Notes: a model not told the origin generated them from the letters alone. A stretch of 64,000 nucleotides of DNA from Sphingobacterium humi (GCF_009768885.1 NZ_WSQA01000010.1:62001-126000); one strand, 5' to 3'. Positions 1 to 10,459 are shown, numbered from the stretch's first letter. Program-made: numbers and translations.

Positions 1-2957
1 CTGTTCCATCGGACGCCACTCTTCGCTTTAGTTTTATTGGATTTAATTCTCAAGCCGTAAAAGTTGGTGCATCAAACGTTTTAAACGTAGTCCTCATTAA
101 TTCTGATCAAACTATTGAAGAGGTTTTAGTAACCGCTCAAGGTATTGAGAGAACAGCTAAATCTATCGGATATGCTACACAAAAAGTGTCCGGTGATGAT
201 TTAGTGCAGAAGTCTGAAACAAACGTGTTAAACTCCTTGCAAGGTAAAGTTGCTGGGGTAAACATTTCGAGTGCTTCTGGCCAGCCTGGGTCTTCTACGA
301 ATATTAATATCCGTGGTATCACATCTTTTGGTGGGAATAACCAACCCTTGATCGTGGTAGATGGTATTATTTTTAGTAACGATACAGATAATAGCCAGAA
401 TACATTATTCGGTTCTCAGCCTGCCAACCGTTTAAACGATATTCCACCAGATAATATTGAATCTATTTCGGTGTTAAAAGGTCCTGCAGCTTCCGCCTTA
501 TATGGTTCAAGAGCTTCAGCCGGGGTTTTAATGATCACAACTAAAACTGGTAAAGGAATGGCTGGAAAAACAGAAGTGACTTTGAACTCTTCTGCAAACT
601 TCCAAAATATTGCCTATATTCCTAAATTTCAGTCTTTGTATGGTCAAGGATCCCAAAACATTTACAATAATCAAAGTACCTTGTCATGGGGACCGAAATT
701 CGGCACAATGGCTGAAGTTATTCAAGGCGGTACAGGATTAACAGTTCCTTATCAAGCTTATCCAAACAATGTGGTTGACTTTTTTGATACAGGTTCATTC
801 TTCCAGAATTCCCTAAACTTAGCAGGTGGTGATGAGTTGACTAACTTTGTTGCTGGTCTTTCAAGTACCATTCAAAAAGGGGTGGTGCCGAATAGTAAAT
901 TTAACAGACACACAGCGAATGTTGGTGGTAACAGACAGTTAAATAACGGAATCAAAATTAGTGGAACTATTACGTATGCTAAAACCAGCCAACATGGTGC
1001 AACCATGGGGAATGGTGGTAGTGCATTCGGACAAATTACACGTATTCCAATTTCTTACGATTTACTCGGTACGCCAATCTTAAGCCCTTCAGGCCAAAGA
1101 CAGTACTTTATTCCTACACAAAACAGTCCATTATGGAGTATTGAAAATGAGTTTTTTGATTCTAATGTGGATCGTGCTTTTGGAAACTTGGTAATTGGAT
1201 ATGATTTTACAGACTGGTTAAATGTTTCTTACCGTGCAACGGCTGATACTTATATCGATCAAAGAAGTCAAGTGTTGCGCAAAGGTGCAGCGCGTGCTCC
1301 GCAAGGTGCAATTGATGAAGATAATCGCTTTAGATCTGAATTGAACGGCGATTTAATGATTACTGCTAAAAAGGAGAACTTGTTTATTGAAGGGTTAAAT
1401 GCAAACCTATTATTAGGTCAAAACATTAACCACCGATATTTTAAATCTTCTGGTGTTGTGGCTGCTAGTTTAGCTATTCCAGGATTTGATAACGTAAGTA
1501 ATGCTTCTGTATTTACAGGTTCTTACGCAAATCGCACAACCAGACGTTTAGTTGGTCATTATGCTCAACTAGGTTTAGGTTATAACGATTATTTGTTCTT
1601 AGAATTAACAGGTCGTGCAGATAAATCTTCTACGCTTCCAAAAGCAAATAATACTTATTTCTACCCTTCTGCTTCCTTAAGTTTTATTCCTACTACGGCT
1701 TGGAATAACCTACAATCAGACGTTCTTTCTTACTGGAAGTTACGTGGTAACATTGCAAAAGTAGGTCGTGATGCAGATCCGTATTTATTGAAGTCTGTTT
1801 ATACCACTGCAAGCTACGGTAACAATACAGCAAGTATTGACTTCCCGTTAAGTGTTGGTGGAAGCAGTATTACTGGTTTCCAAATCGGATCTAGAATTGG
1901 TGCGCCGGATTTGAAACCTGAGTTTGTTACTTCCTTTGAGGTTGGAACGCAGTTAGGATTTTTCAATAACAGAATTGATTTAGATTTTACGTATTTCAGC
2001 ACGAAAAGTTCTAGCCAAATTTTTGATGTAGCCGTATCGAATTCCTCAGGGTATAATACATTAACATCGAACATTGGTGAGATGACTAACAAAGGTATTG
2101 AAGTATTATTAGGTGGTTACCCAATCCGTAATGACAACTTTAGCTGGCATACTAATTTTAACTTTACTAGAATTAGAAATAAAGTAATTGCCATTTTTGG
2201 TGATGAGCCTGTTGGTGGTGAAAACTTGACCAGTACAGTTATCCCAGGAATTAATTATTTTGGAGGTATTACACCTTCCATTGCTGAAGGTCATCCATAT
2301 GGTGTTATCGTTGGTGCTAAGAATGCACGTAATGAAAATGGCGATTTGTTGATTAATCCAACAACTGGTGCATTTGCAGCGGCAATTGGTAATCAGGTAA
2401 TTGCTACTCCTCAAAAGGATTATATGTTAGGTTTCACAAATACCTTTACTTATAAGGGTGTAAGTTTGACGGCTTTAATCGATATCAATAAAGGTGGTCA
2501 AATCTTCTCAATGGGACAGGTTGATATGCGTTCAGGTGGTGTTATTGAGCCTACAGGTGTTGATCGTGATCAGCCAAGAATTCTACCAGGGGTAATTGAA
2601 GTTAAAGATGCTAGTGGTGCGGTTACAGGTTATAGACCAAATGATATCCAGGTTTCTGCTCAAACATACTGGCAAGGTTTAGGTGGTATTGCATCTGAAG
2701 CGGCTGTGTTTGACGCAACATCCTACCGTTTAAGAGAGGTTTCTTTGAACTATACTTTGCCTGCATCTGTATTACAAAGAACACCTTTCGGTAAATTGTC
2801 TATTGGTGTAAGTGGTAGAAATCTTTGGATGTTTGCTCCAGGTTTCCCGGGTGATCCAGAAATGAATACCCAAGGTGCTGGTAATGTTCAGGGTCTTGAT
2901 TTAAGTGGTATTCCAACGACACGCAACTTTGGATTCAACTTACGTGCATCTTTTTAA
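1..2957 (+). CDS. SusC/RagA-family TonB-linked outer-membrane transporter, 5' end missing
   Basis: Large beta-barrel that would import a polymer-derived ligand across the outer membrane with its SusD partner, powered by TonB. The reading frame is open from position 3, so the gene begins before the window; the GTG at 186 is internal. The visible N-terminal part contains the end of a carboxypeptidase-regulatory-like domain (RFSFIGFNSQAVKVG), a TonB-box-like stretch (EEVLVTAQG) and the plug domain with LIVVDGIIF and SVLKGPAASALYGSRAS, which is the usual SusC signature. The protein ends with alternating aromatic residues (NFGFNLRASF), typical of a C-terminal barrel strand. The susD gene starts 11 bp downstream, so the two are cotranscribed. 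The substrate cannot be told from sequence; no glycoside hydrolase lies nearby. Confidence 0.95.
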   Translation, partial: VPSDATLRFSFIGFNSQAVKVGASNVLNVVLINSDQTIEEVLVTAQGIERTAKSIGYATQKVSGDDLVQKSETNVLNSLQGKVAGVNISSASGQPGSSTNINIRGITSFGGNNQPLIVVDGIIFSNDTDNSQNTLFGSQPANRLNDIPPDNIESISVLKGPAASALYGSRASAGVLMITTKTGKGMAGKTEVTLNSSANFQNIAYIPKFQSLYGQGSQNIYNNQSTLSWGPKFGTMAEVIQGGTGLTVPYQAYPNNVVDFFDTGSFFQNSLNLAGGDELTNFVAGLSSTIQKGVVPNSKFNRHTANVGGNRQLNNGIKISGTITYAKTSQHGATMGNGGSAFGQITRIPISYDLLGTPILSPSGQRQYFIPTQNSPLWSIENEFFDSNVDRAFGNLVIGYDFTDWLNVSYRATADTYIDQRSQVLRKGAARAPQGAIDEDNRFRSELNGDLMITAKKENLFIEGLNANLLLGQNINHRYFKSSGVVAASLAIPGFDNVSNASVFTGSYANRTTRRLVGHYAQLGLGYNDYLFLELTGRADKSSTLPKANNTYFYPSASLSFIPTTAWNNLQSDVLSYWKLRGNIAKVGRDADPYLLKSVYTTASYGNNTASIDFPLSVGGSSITGFQIGSRIGAPDLKPEFVTSFEVGTQLGFFNNRIDLDFTYFSTKSSSQIFDVAVSNSSGYNTLTSNIGEMTNKGIEVLLGGYPIRNDNFSWHTNFNFTRIRNKVIAIFGDEPVGGENLTSTVIPGINYFGGITPSIAEGHPYGVIVGAKNARNENGDLLINPTTGAFAAAIGNQVIATPQKDYMLGFTNTFTYKGVSLTALIDINKGGQIFSMGQVDMRSGGVIEPTGVDRDQPRILPGVIEVKDASGAVTGYRPNDIQVSAQTYWQGLGGIASEAAVFDATSYRLREVSLNYTLPASVLQRTPFGKLSIGVSGRNLWMFAPGFPGDPEMNTQGAGNVQGLDLSGIPTTRNFGFNLRASF

Positions 2958-2968
2958 ATTTTAGCAGA

Positions 2969-4444
2969 ATGAAATCGATAAAAAACAATATATTAAAAAT
3001 ATCAGTTATCGCATTCGCGTTAACTGCCACAAGCTGTGAGAAGTTTTTGGATGTCAATGACACCCCTAACAACCCGCTTGAAGTGCCTGCTGCTACCTTG
3101 CTTCCAACAGGGTTAGCCGGAACTGCCTTTGCCAATTCAAATGAATTAAATCGTTTCGCATCAACCATTATGAGTGTTACAGCAGGTGCCGGTGGAAGTC
3201 CGACCTCCTATGATAGATATATCATTGATGGAGATGATTTTGGAAACCAATGGAACTTTGAATTATATGGTGGCGCTTTAATTAATTATAAAAAATTAAT
3301 TGAAACTGCAGAGCTTAACAATAGTCCAGCATATGCCGGTATTGGTAAAATCATGAAGGCTTTTACATTTGCTATGGCTACTGACATATGGGGCGATGTA
3401 CCCTATTCTGAAGCTTTAACAGGTGATATTGGCATGACCAGACCTAGATTAGATGCTCAAAAGGATATTTATTTGGGTAATTCTACAGCTGGCATTCAGA
3501 GTTTATTTGATTTAGTAAAAGAAGGTCTTGCAGATCTTGATAAAGATAGCCCGCTAAAACCAGGAAGCGATGATATCGTTTATGGCGGTAAAATTGAAAA
3601 TTGGAAACGTGCAGGTAACTCCCTTTTATTGCGGTTAGCCTTGCAGATCAGTTCTGTGGAAGCAGCTGCTGCAAAAACTGTAATTCAAGATGTGATTACT
3701 AAAAATATGTTCATCAATGCTAATGCAGCTAACTTATCAGTGAAGTTTGGTTCACAAGTAGGTAGTCAGGCACCTATTTGGACATTGACGCATAACTCTT
3801 TATTTCAGAATGAATTGATTATTAGTACCAGATTTGTTGATCTTTTAAAGGGTAAAAAGGATCCTAGACTTCCTTTGTTTGTGACGAATAATGATGGTGC
3901 CTATGTAACTATTGACAATGGCTATGGAGGTACTTTGCCAGCCGTTGGTTCTCGTTCTATCTATAATAGCTATGCTACGGGAAGAGATGGTGAAGGTCCA
4001 ACTAGATTGTTGACGTATGCACAAACCTCTTTTATTTTAGCTGAAGCAGTAGTGCGCTTAGGTGTTACTGGCGATGCACAGGCTTTATACCAACAAGGTA
4101 TTCAAGCTTCTATGCAAGAGGCTGGTGTTGCTGCCGCTGATATCACGAAGTATTTTGCAGAGAATGCAGCTGAAGTTGCATTGACGGGTACAAATGAACA
4201 GAAGATTGAGAAAATTGTAACGCAGAAGTATATTTCCTTATTCTCGAATGGTTTGGAGCAGTGGAATGATTGGAGAAGAACCGGATACCCTGTTTTAACA
4301 GCGCACCAAAATGCTGGTGGTATTGACGGAACGCGTCCTGTTCGCGCAGTTTATTTATTCTCAGAGCAACAAAGAAACCCTAATTTCCCACAAGGAAATA
4401 CCGTGCCTCAGTCTAATGTGCGTGTTTGGTGGGATGCTAACTAA
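2969..4444 (+). CDS. SusD/RagB-like surface lipoprotein (SusD-like_2 type)
   Basis: Surface-exposed substrate-binding lipoprotein that caps the SusC barrel encoded immediately upstream. It has a lipoprotein signal with the lipobox ALTATSC near residue 23, followed by EKFLDVNDTPNNP, the usual start of mature SusD proteins. The body reads as helical TPR-like SusD, with FAMATDIWGDVPYSEAL in the first third and LFSNGLEQWNDWRRTGYP near the end. Its 491 residues fit the family. It belongs to the shorter SusD-like_2 branch, not the classical RagB branch seen at 8957. The spacing of 11 bp from susC and 8 bp to the next lipoprotein gene indicates a three-gene operon. Confidence 0.93.
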   Translation: MKSIKNNILKISVIAFALTATSCEKFLDVNDTPNNPLEVPAATLLPTGLAGTAFANSNELNRFASTIMSVTAGAGGSPTSYDRYIIDGDDFGNQWNFELYGGALINYKKLIETAELNNSPAYAGIGKIMKAFTFAMATDIWGDVPYSEALTGDIGMTRPRLDAQKDIYLGNSTAGIQSLFDLVKEGLADLDKDSPLKPGSDDIVYGGKIENWKRAGNSLLLRLALQISSVEAAAAKTVIQDVITKNMFINANAANLSVKFGSQVGSQAPIWTLTHNSLFQNELIISTRFVDLLKGKKDPRLPLFVTNNDGAYVTIDNGYGGTLPAVGSRSIYNSYATGRDGEGPTRLLTYAQTSFILAEAVVRLGVTGDAQALYQQGIQASMQEAGVAAADITKYFAENAAEVALTGTNEQKIEKIVTQKYISLFSNGLEQWNDWRRTGYPVLTAHQNAGGIDGTRPVRAVYLFSEQQRNPNFPQGNTVPQSNVRVWWDAN

Positions 4445-4452
4445 TTAATAGT

Positions 4453-4962
4453 ATGACAATGAAAAGATTTTTTATAGCAATAATCGCAATTCTATTCGTA
4501 GGGAGCATGAGCTCTTGCGATAAAGAATATTCAGAATTCTATTCTGATAATAGACCAGAAATACCAGTTACGTTTGAAGGTGCAACAACGCATGGTTTCA
4601 ATCCGTATTATATTCAAAAAGTAAGTCAAAATGATATTACGATTACGATGAATATTCCTACTGCGTCTGGTAAACAAATTAAGGAGATTTCGAAAGCACT
4701 AGGTGGTGCAACATCTATTAATGCTGGTGGAGTTCGTACATCAACTTATTTAGCTGCTCCTGTAGCAGGCCAAGGTACTAAAGCAGTTTTTAAAACTAGC
4801 TTAACGGCTTTTAAAGCCTATAGTGCGGCAAATGCAAAGTTGATTAACGATTTTGTAGCAGGTGCTGGAACGCAAATCCAAATTGCATTTATGTTTGTGG
4901 TTAAATTAGATGATGGTCAAGAGATCATTCCAGTTCCAGTTCAAATCTGGTTGCAGAAATAA
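4453..4962 (+). CDS. small lipoprotein of unknown function in the susCD operon
   Basis: I do not recognise the family. The protein has a lipoprotein signal (hydrophobic stretch FFIAIIAILFVGSM followed by SSC near residue 22) and a mature part of about 147 residues that looks beta-rich, without an enzyme motif. Two ATGs are available, at 4453 and 4459; the second gives the more normal MKRFF start. It follows susD by 8 bp and precedes a terminator, so it is the last gene of the operon. By position it may be an additional surface glycan- or peptide-binding lipoprotein that works with the SusCD pair; this is inference from context only. Confidence 0.8.
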   Translation: MTMKRFFIAIIAILFVGSMSSCDKEYSEFYSDNRPEIPVTFEGATTHGFNPYYIQKVSQNDITITMNIPTASGKQIKEISKALGGATSINAGGVRTSTYLAAPVAGQGTKAVFKTSLTAFKAYSAANAKLINDFVAGAGTQIQIAFMFVVKLDDGQEIIPVPVQIWLQK

Positions 4963-5002
4963 TTATTATTAGGATATAGTCGTAATCTAGTCCTGATTTA
5001 TT

Positions 5003-5035
5003 TAAAAGGAGTTGCTTTTAGCAGCTCCTTTTTTT
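5003..5035 (+). terminator. rho-independent terminator after the first susCD operon
   Basis: The arms AAGGAGTTGC and GCAGCTCCTT form a 10-bp stem with one G-U pair and a TTTTA loop, followed by a run of seven T. It closes the operon ending at 4962. Confidence 0.85.
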
Positions 5036-5642
5036 ATTAAATTCCTTATTAAAAGTTGCCCAACTTTAATATTCTCAAAATTGTTACATATTTTTTTTCA
5101 TTCCATTAGCGGTTATTTTTAACATGTGTTTACAACATGTGGTCTGATAGTAACTTGTTGGTAATCATATTATTGTGTAAGATTTACTGTCTTTGTTTCA
5201 AATTATTACAATATGTTATTTTAATTCTTAAGAAGAATAAAAATAAATAATAAGTAAATCTATCCAATATTGTTTTGTTCTTAAAAAATACTGTGTTGCA
5301 GATTATTACTGTTGCTATTTATCTATTTATTTTGCTTTTATTTTGTTTTTTCTGTTAAATACAGGGTTTTATTTCGTAATTAAAGTCCTTTTTGTTTTTT
5401 TCTCTTTGAATTGCTTGTTACCAATTTGTTAATATTTCATAGTATATTCGTTAAACAATTGATAACCAAGGGTAACTAGTAAACTGTCTCAACAAAATAG
5501 GTTTAAAAATTATTAAAATAAGACAATAATTGGTTTTTTAATGTATTGTTTGTTGAGCTTTTCCTGTTTCTGTTAACACATTTATAAAAATTAGTAGAGT
5601 TAATTTAGTTTATCGCAAAAAAGAAGTTAGCTATGCAAGTTC
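5036..5642. other. AT-rich intergenic stretch upstream of the second susC
   Basis: About 600 bp without a supportable gene on either strand. It is very AT-rich, with many T and A runs, and shows no clear palindromic operator. A promoter is recognisable only at its right end (5643-5674). The length is large compared with the other gaps in this window, so upstream regulatory sites are possible, but none can be named. Confidence 0.6.
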
Positions 5643-5674
5643 TTTGTTAGTGAGTTTTTGAAACTATATATTTG
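5643..5674 (+). promoter_or_regulatory. Bacteroidota-type promoter for the second susCD operon
   Basis: The -33 element TTTG at 5643-5646 and the -7 element TATATTTG at 5667-5674 are separated by 20 nt, a very good fit to the sigma-ABfr consensus TTTG-N19/20-TAnnTTTG. The start codon at 5734 leaves a leader of roughly 50 nt. Confidence 0.75.
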
Positions 5675-5733
5675 GCCCCTGTTTAACAATTTTTAACAGT
5701 TAATAAACAAGTTCTTTAATTATTACAAACAAC

Positions 5734-8700
5734 ATGAAACAAAAATTACTCAGTATTATGTTTGTGCTTACCTGCCTTGTCGGGGTTGCGTTTGCACAAA
5801 ATCGTCAAGTGAGTGGTCGCGTTACGGCAGCAGATGGGGGTACTCCATTATCAGGGGTGTCGGTAACGATTGTAGGAACGACGACTTCTACTCAAACCGA
5901 CGAGTCAGGAAATTACAGCATCGCTGTTTCCGACAATGCTACTTTAGCTTTTTCTTTTGTTGGTTACATCTCCCAACGTATTCCAGTAGCAGGTAAATCT
6001 GTCGTAAATGCATCCTTGCAAAATGAGGACGAAGTCCTGGAAGAGGTTGTCGTAGTGGGTTACGGTAGCACTACCAAGGAGGCTTTCACCGGATCTGCTA
6101 AAAAGGTAGATGGTGCAAAACTTCAGCAAAAAAATGTATCCAACGTATCCCAAGCTATCGCGGGTGAGGTTGCTGGTTTGCAGGTAGTTAATGGTTCTGG
6201 TCAACCAGGTACTTCTGCAACGATCCGTATTCGTGGTTTCGGTTCCGTTAATGGTAATCGTGATCCACTTTACGTTGTCGATGGTGTTCCATTCTCTGGA
6301 AACATTACTTCCATCAACAATGCGGATATCGAAAACGTAACGGTATTGAAAGATGCTGCGGCTACGGCTATTTATGGTTCTAGAGGTGCGAACGGGGTCA
6401 TTGTAATTACCACTAAAAGCGGTCGTGGTCAACAATCATTCGTAGAAGCTGATGCAAGTTTTGGTACCAACATGTCTTTACTTCCACGTTATGATGTGAT
6501 TAAATCACCAGAAGAATACATCGGATTAAGCTGGCAGTCTATGTACAATGAAGGCGTAGCTTACGGTGAAGACGGTGAGGCCTATGCTAACGAATACTTA
6601 TTCTCGGATGATGGTATTTCTCCATTGAGCAACATGTGGAATGTGACCAATGGTGCAGAGCTTATCGATCCGGTAACCAGAAAAGTTAGAAACGGTGTTA
6701 CGCGCAAATTTGATCCAGAAAACTGGGAAGATTATGCCTTTCAAAACTCAGCAAGAACAGACTTAAATGTACGTTTCGGTGGAGCAAATGATAAAACTAG
6801 TTACTTTACTTCCTTTGGTTACTTAGGTGATAAAGGTTATTCTGTTAATTCTGATTTCGAGCGTTTAACTGGACGTTTAAGCTTGGATCATAAAGTGAAT
6901 AAATGGATCAATGTGGGTATGAATACCAACTATTCCAAAGTTGAAAGTAACAGAGGTGGACAGTCTGAGGATTCAGGAAGTATTTTCTGGTTCGTAGATA
7001 ATATTCCATCCATTTACCCATTATTCCGCAGAGATGCGAGTGGTAATAAACTTGACGATCCTATTTTCGGAGGTCATATTTATGACTATGGTGAAACTTC
7101 CAAACGTAAATTTGGATCCTTAACCAACGCTATTGCCGATGCTACTTACGATATTATGCGAGATAAACGTAATGAGCTAAACGGTAGAGCCTATGTTAAT
7201 TTCAATATTATCGATGGTTTAACCTTCGAGAACTCCTTAGGTATTCAATACTACAACAATATCTACAACAACCGCGGTAACAAGTTTTACGGTTCTGCAG
7301 CGTCTCAAAATGGTTCATTATACCAAAGACGTACCGAGTTGAACTACTATAACTTATTAAACTTATTACGCTATAGAAAAGACTTTGGCGATCACTCTTT
7401 CGAGGCTTTAGCAGCCCACGAAGCTGTTAAATGGGAAAGCAATGTGTTGGATAACTCCGGTTATAACCTAATCACAAACGAAGGTTTAGACTTTAATAAC
7501 GTGGTAGTAAGTAATCCTATTAAATCTTGGACCAACAACTACGCGTTAGAAAGTTACTTTGGTCAAGTTAACTACGATTACAAAAACAGATACTACTTAT
7601 CCGGAAGTTTAAGACGTGATGGATCTTCTCGTTTCAAAACCCACAAATGGGGAACTTTTGGTTCGGTAGGTGCAGGCTGGGTTGTCTCCAATGAAGACTT
7701 TATGCAAGATCAAGAAATCTTCAAGTTCTTGAAATATAAAGTATCCTATGGTCTAATTGGTGACCAAGCCGGTGTAGGTTATTATCCTGGTTATACCCTT
7801 GTTACTCCTGAAAACGTAAATAGCGAGTTAGGATTAAAAATCGGGGATGATATGGGAAATACCGAGTTGACTTGGGAAACTTCCAAAATGTTCCAAACAG
7901 GTGTTGAATTTGAAATCGGTAAATATTTGACCGGTTCCGTTGAATACTATGTGAAGAATACCGACAACTTAATTTTCCAATTCGGTTTAGGCCCATCTTT
8001 GGGATACCCTAACCTATTGGTGAATGATGGTCAGTTAAGAAACCAAGGTATCGAGTTCGATTTAGTAGGACATCTTGTTAAAAATGACAACTTCTACTTA
8101 GACTTAGGTATTAACGGTGAAAGCTTCAAGAATAAAATCACCAAAATGCCTATCGAGGCCTCTACAAACCTTCCAAAAGTAATTGATGTTCAAGGACAAT
8201 ACGGTTGGGCTGAAGGACATTCTATCTACGATTACTACATGCGTGATTTCGCAGGCGTAGATCCAGAGGACGGTAGAAGTACTTGGAAAGTATTTTACAT
8301 CGACAACGATGGAAATAATGAGTTCACTGCTGGCGAGCAAATTAGCTCGATGGCACAATTCACCAACCCAGATAACAAAGAGATTAAAGAAGGAACGACC
8401 AAAACCTATTCACAAGCTACGCAATACTACGTAGGCAAATCAGCGATCCCAGCGATCAGAGGAGCCTTCAACTTACGTGCTGGCTACAAAGGTTTTGATT
8501 TAAGTGCACAAATGCTTTACAGCTTAGGCGGGTATGCTTACGATGGTGCATATGCCATCTTAATGAACAACGATCCAATCGGTGGTAACAACTGGCACAA
8601 AGACATCCACAACAGCTGGCAAAAACCAGGTGATGTAACAGATGTACCTCGCCTGAGCAACGATTTAGATGCGAATGTAAACTCACTTTCCACTAGATTC

Positions 8701-8937
8701 TTGACGAAATCTAACTATTTGATCTTGAATAATGTTCGTTTAGGATATAACTTCAAATCAGATTGGATTAAATCATTCGGAGCTCAAGCATTATCTGTAT
8801 GGGTGTCTGCCGACAACTTAGCGATTGCCTCAGCAAGAAAAGGATTTAACCCTTCAACCAACCAAGCAGGTACCTCTAGCATGTATAGATATTCACCTTT
8901 ATCTACCATCAGTGGCGGTTTAAGAGTTAAATTTTAA
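5734..8937 (+). CDS. SusC/RagA-family TonB-linked outer-membrane transporter
   Basis: Complete 1067-residue outer-membrane transporter. Order of parts: Sec signal peptide (cleavage after VGVAFAQ, about residue 22), carboxypeptidase-regulatory-like domain (VSGRVTAADGGTPLSGV, residues about 26-110), TonB-box-like EEVVVVGYG, plug domain with the SusC signature (LYVVDGVPF, TVLKDAAATAIYGSRGANGV), then the beta-barrel ending in GGLRVKF. The start is fixed by the signal peptide and by a good promoter 60 bp upstream. Its susD partner begins 19 bp downstream. No sigma/anti-sigma pair is seen, and the regulatory-like domain is not preceded by a STN domain, so FecR-type signalling is unlikely. Substrate unknown. 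Confidence 0.96.
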   Translation: MKQKLLSIMFVLTCLVGVAFAQNRQVSGRVTAADGGTPLSGVSVTIVGTTTSTQTDESGNYSIAVSDNATLAFSFVGYISQRIPVAGKSVVNASLQNEDEVLEEVVVVGYGSTTKEAFTGSAKKVDGAKLQQKNVSNVSQAIAGEVAGLQVVNGSGQPGTSATIRIRGFGSVNGNRDPLYVVDGVPFSGNITSINNADIENVTVLKDAAATAIYGSRGANGVIVITTKSGRGQQSFVEADASFGTNMSLLPRYDVIKSPEEYIGLSWQSMYNEGVAYGEDGEAYANEYLFSDDGISPLSNMWNVTNGAELIDPVTRKVRNGVTRKFDPENWEDYAFQNSARTDLNVRFGGANDKTSYFTSFGYLGDKGYSVNSDFERLTGRLSLDHKVNKWINVGMNTNYSKVESNRGGQSEDSGSIFWFVDNIPSIYPLFRRDASGNKLDDPIFGGHIYDYGETSKRKFGSLTNAIADATYDIMRDKRNELNGRAYVNFNIIDGLTFENSLGIQYYNNIYNNRGNKFYGSAASQNGSLYQRRTELNYYNLLNLLRYRKDFGDHSFEALAAHEAVKWESNVLDNSGYNLITNEGLDFNNVVVSNPIKSWTNNYALESYFGQVNYDYKNRYYLSGSLRRDGSSRFKTHKWGTFGSVGAGWVVSNEDFMQDQEIFKFLKYKVSYGLIGDQAGVGYYPGYTLVTPENVNSELGLKIGDDMGNTELTWETSKMFQTGVEFEIGKYLTGSVEYYVKNTDNLIFQFGLGPSLGYPNLLVNDGQLRNQGIEFDLVGHLVKNDNFYLDLGINGESFKNKITKMPIEASTNLPKVIDVQGQYGWAEGHSIYDYYMRDFAGVDPEDGRSTWKVFYIDNDGNNEFTAGEQISSMAQFTNPDNKEIKEGTTKTYSQATQYYVGKSAIPAIRGAFNLRAGYKGFDLSAQMLYSLGGYAYDGAYAILMNNDPIGGNNWHKDIHNSWQKPGDVTDVPRLSNDLDANVNSLSTRFLTKSNYLILNNVRLGYNFKSDWIKSFGAQALSVWVSADNLAIASARKGFNPSTNQAGTSSMYRYSPLSTISGGLRVKF

Positions 8938-8956
8938 CTTCAAATAGAATAAGAAA

Positions 8957-10459
8957 ATGAAAAAATCATTAAATATATTGTTAGGCTCTATGTTGTTACT
9001 TACCTCTTGTGGTAAGGATTTCTTAAACACATTGCCTTCAGAAAAACCTTCAACTGATCAAGTTTCAGATGCAGGTAAAGATGATCCTTCGGTACTTAAC
9101 GGGTATATCCTGGGAATCTATGCAACCATGTATAGTGCCTTCTCTGGTGTTCCTGAAATCGAAGATCACGATGACTTTGGTCAAAAAGGATTCGATGTTT
9201 ACATGGATTTATTATCCTCCGATATGGCTTTGGGAAGTGTAAACTACGGTTGGTATTCCGACGTTGTTCGCTATAACTCGACTCGCGATTATACGTTAAA
9301 AGATGCGGAGAAACCATGGAGATATTACTATAAAATCATTATGGCGGCCAACTACGCGATGGATGCCGTTGGCGGATCAGAAATTGAAGTGCCAGCAGAG
9401 GATAAAGAAACCCGTTATGTAATCGGGCAGGCGAAAGCCATGCGTGCTTACGGGTACTTTTACTTAGCGAATCTTTACAGCCCAGAGTACGGTACAGGAA
9501 ACGATAAAATCCTTCCTATTTATACCAATACACAACAACCAAATCAACCCCTTTCCACCACGAAAGAGGTGTATGATTTAATCATCAGCGATTTGGAAAC
9601 AGCCGTAGAATACTTAGATGGATACGCTAGAAGTGGTAAACACAAGGTAAACAAATATGTTGCTGAAGGTTTATTAGCTTATGCCTTAGGTGCTAGAGGA
9701 ACACAAGCCGACTGGCAACGTGTAGCCACTTTAACAGAGGATATCGTTAAAAATGGCGGATTCCCGTTAACTACAAAAAGCCAAACAGCAGCAGTCTTCA
9801 ACGGAGGTCCTATGCCAGTGAATACCGATGGTGGATTCAACAATATCGCTACAGCAAGCTGGATGTGGGGTGCTGATATCACTTTAGCGAGTAACTTAGA
9901 CTTAGTTTCTTGGTGGGGACAAATTGATTACTTTACCTATAGCTACGCTGCGGCGGGTGATCCTAAAGTAATCGATAAAGGATTATTTGATAAAATCCCG
10001 GCGAACGATGTGCGTAAAAAGCAATTTAGCTCAGGTTTACCAATCAATAAATTCTACACCTTAAAGCGTGAGCCAATGGAGCAACGTCAAATCGAAACGG
10101 ATTATATCTACATGCGTGTCGATGAGATGGTGTTGTTAAATGCAGAGGCCAATGCCCATATCGGTAATGAGCCAGCTGCTATTGCGTCTTTGAAATCCCT
10201 ATTGGATTTAAGATTAGATAACACCACCTACTTGAGTTCACTATCCGGACAAGCCTTAAAAGATGAAATCTACTTACAAACTCGTATTGAGTTCTGGGGT
10301 GAAGGAAAATCTTACTTAGCGATGAAACGTAATAAAGCAACCGTAACAAGAGGATCAAACCACTTGTACTTAGCTGGTCAATCGTTCAAGTACAACTCTG
10401 ATGAGATGTCATTCCCAATTCCACAAGTGGAAATCCAAAATAACCCACAAATCGACTAG
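8957..10459 (+). CDS. RagB/SusD-family nutrient-binding lipoprotein
   Basis: Lipoprotein partner of the SusC at 5734. Lipobox LLTSC at about residue 18, followed by GKDFLNTLPSEKPS, the typical anchor segment. The first half carries the SusD signature (YYYKIIMAANYAMDAV, QAKAMRAYGYFYLANLYSPEYG). The C-terminal third contains the RagB part (DYIYMRVDEMVLLNAEANAHIGN; IYLQTRIEFWGEGKSYLAMKRNKA, given here in shortened form as a landmark around residues 420-460). At 500 residues it is of normal family length. It is the last gene of a two-gene operon closed by a strong terminator at 10476. Confidence 0.95.
   Translation: MKKSLNILLGSMLLLTSCGKDFLNTLPSEKPSTDQVSDAGKDDPSVLNGYILGIYATMYSAFSGVPEIEDHDDFGQKGFDVYMDLLSSDMALGSVNYGWYSDVVRYNSTRDYTLKDAEKPWRYYYKIIMAANYAMDAVGGSEIEVPAEDKETRYVIGQAKAMRAYGYFYLANLYSPEYGTGNDKILPIYTNTQQPNQPLSTTKEVYDLIISDLETAVEYLDGYARSGKHKVNKYVAEGLLAYALGARGTQADWQRVATLTEDIVKNGGFPLTTKSQTAAVFNGGPMPVNTDGGFNNIATASWMWGADITLASNLDLVSWWGQIDYFTYSYAAAGDPKVIDKGLFDKIPANDVRKKQFSSGLPINKFYTLKREPMEQRQIETDYIYMRVDEMVLLNAEANAHIGNEPAAIASLKSLLDLRLDNTTYLSSLSGQALKDEIYLQTRIEFWGEGKSYLAMKRNKATVTRGSNHLYLAGQSFKYNSDEMSFPIPQVEIQNNPQID

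Noticed and set aside
186..2957. GTG at 186 as the start of the first SusC
   Set aside because: The frame is open upstream to the window edge and already encodes the regulatory-like domain end and the TonB-box-like segment, so the gene starts outside the window.
5734..8937. ECF sigma/anti-sigma control of the second susCD pair
   Set aside because: No sigma or FecR-like gene next to it, and the SusC has no STN domain before the regulatory-like domain.
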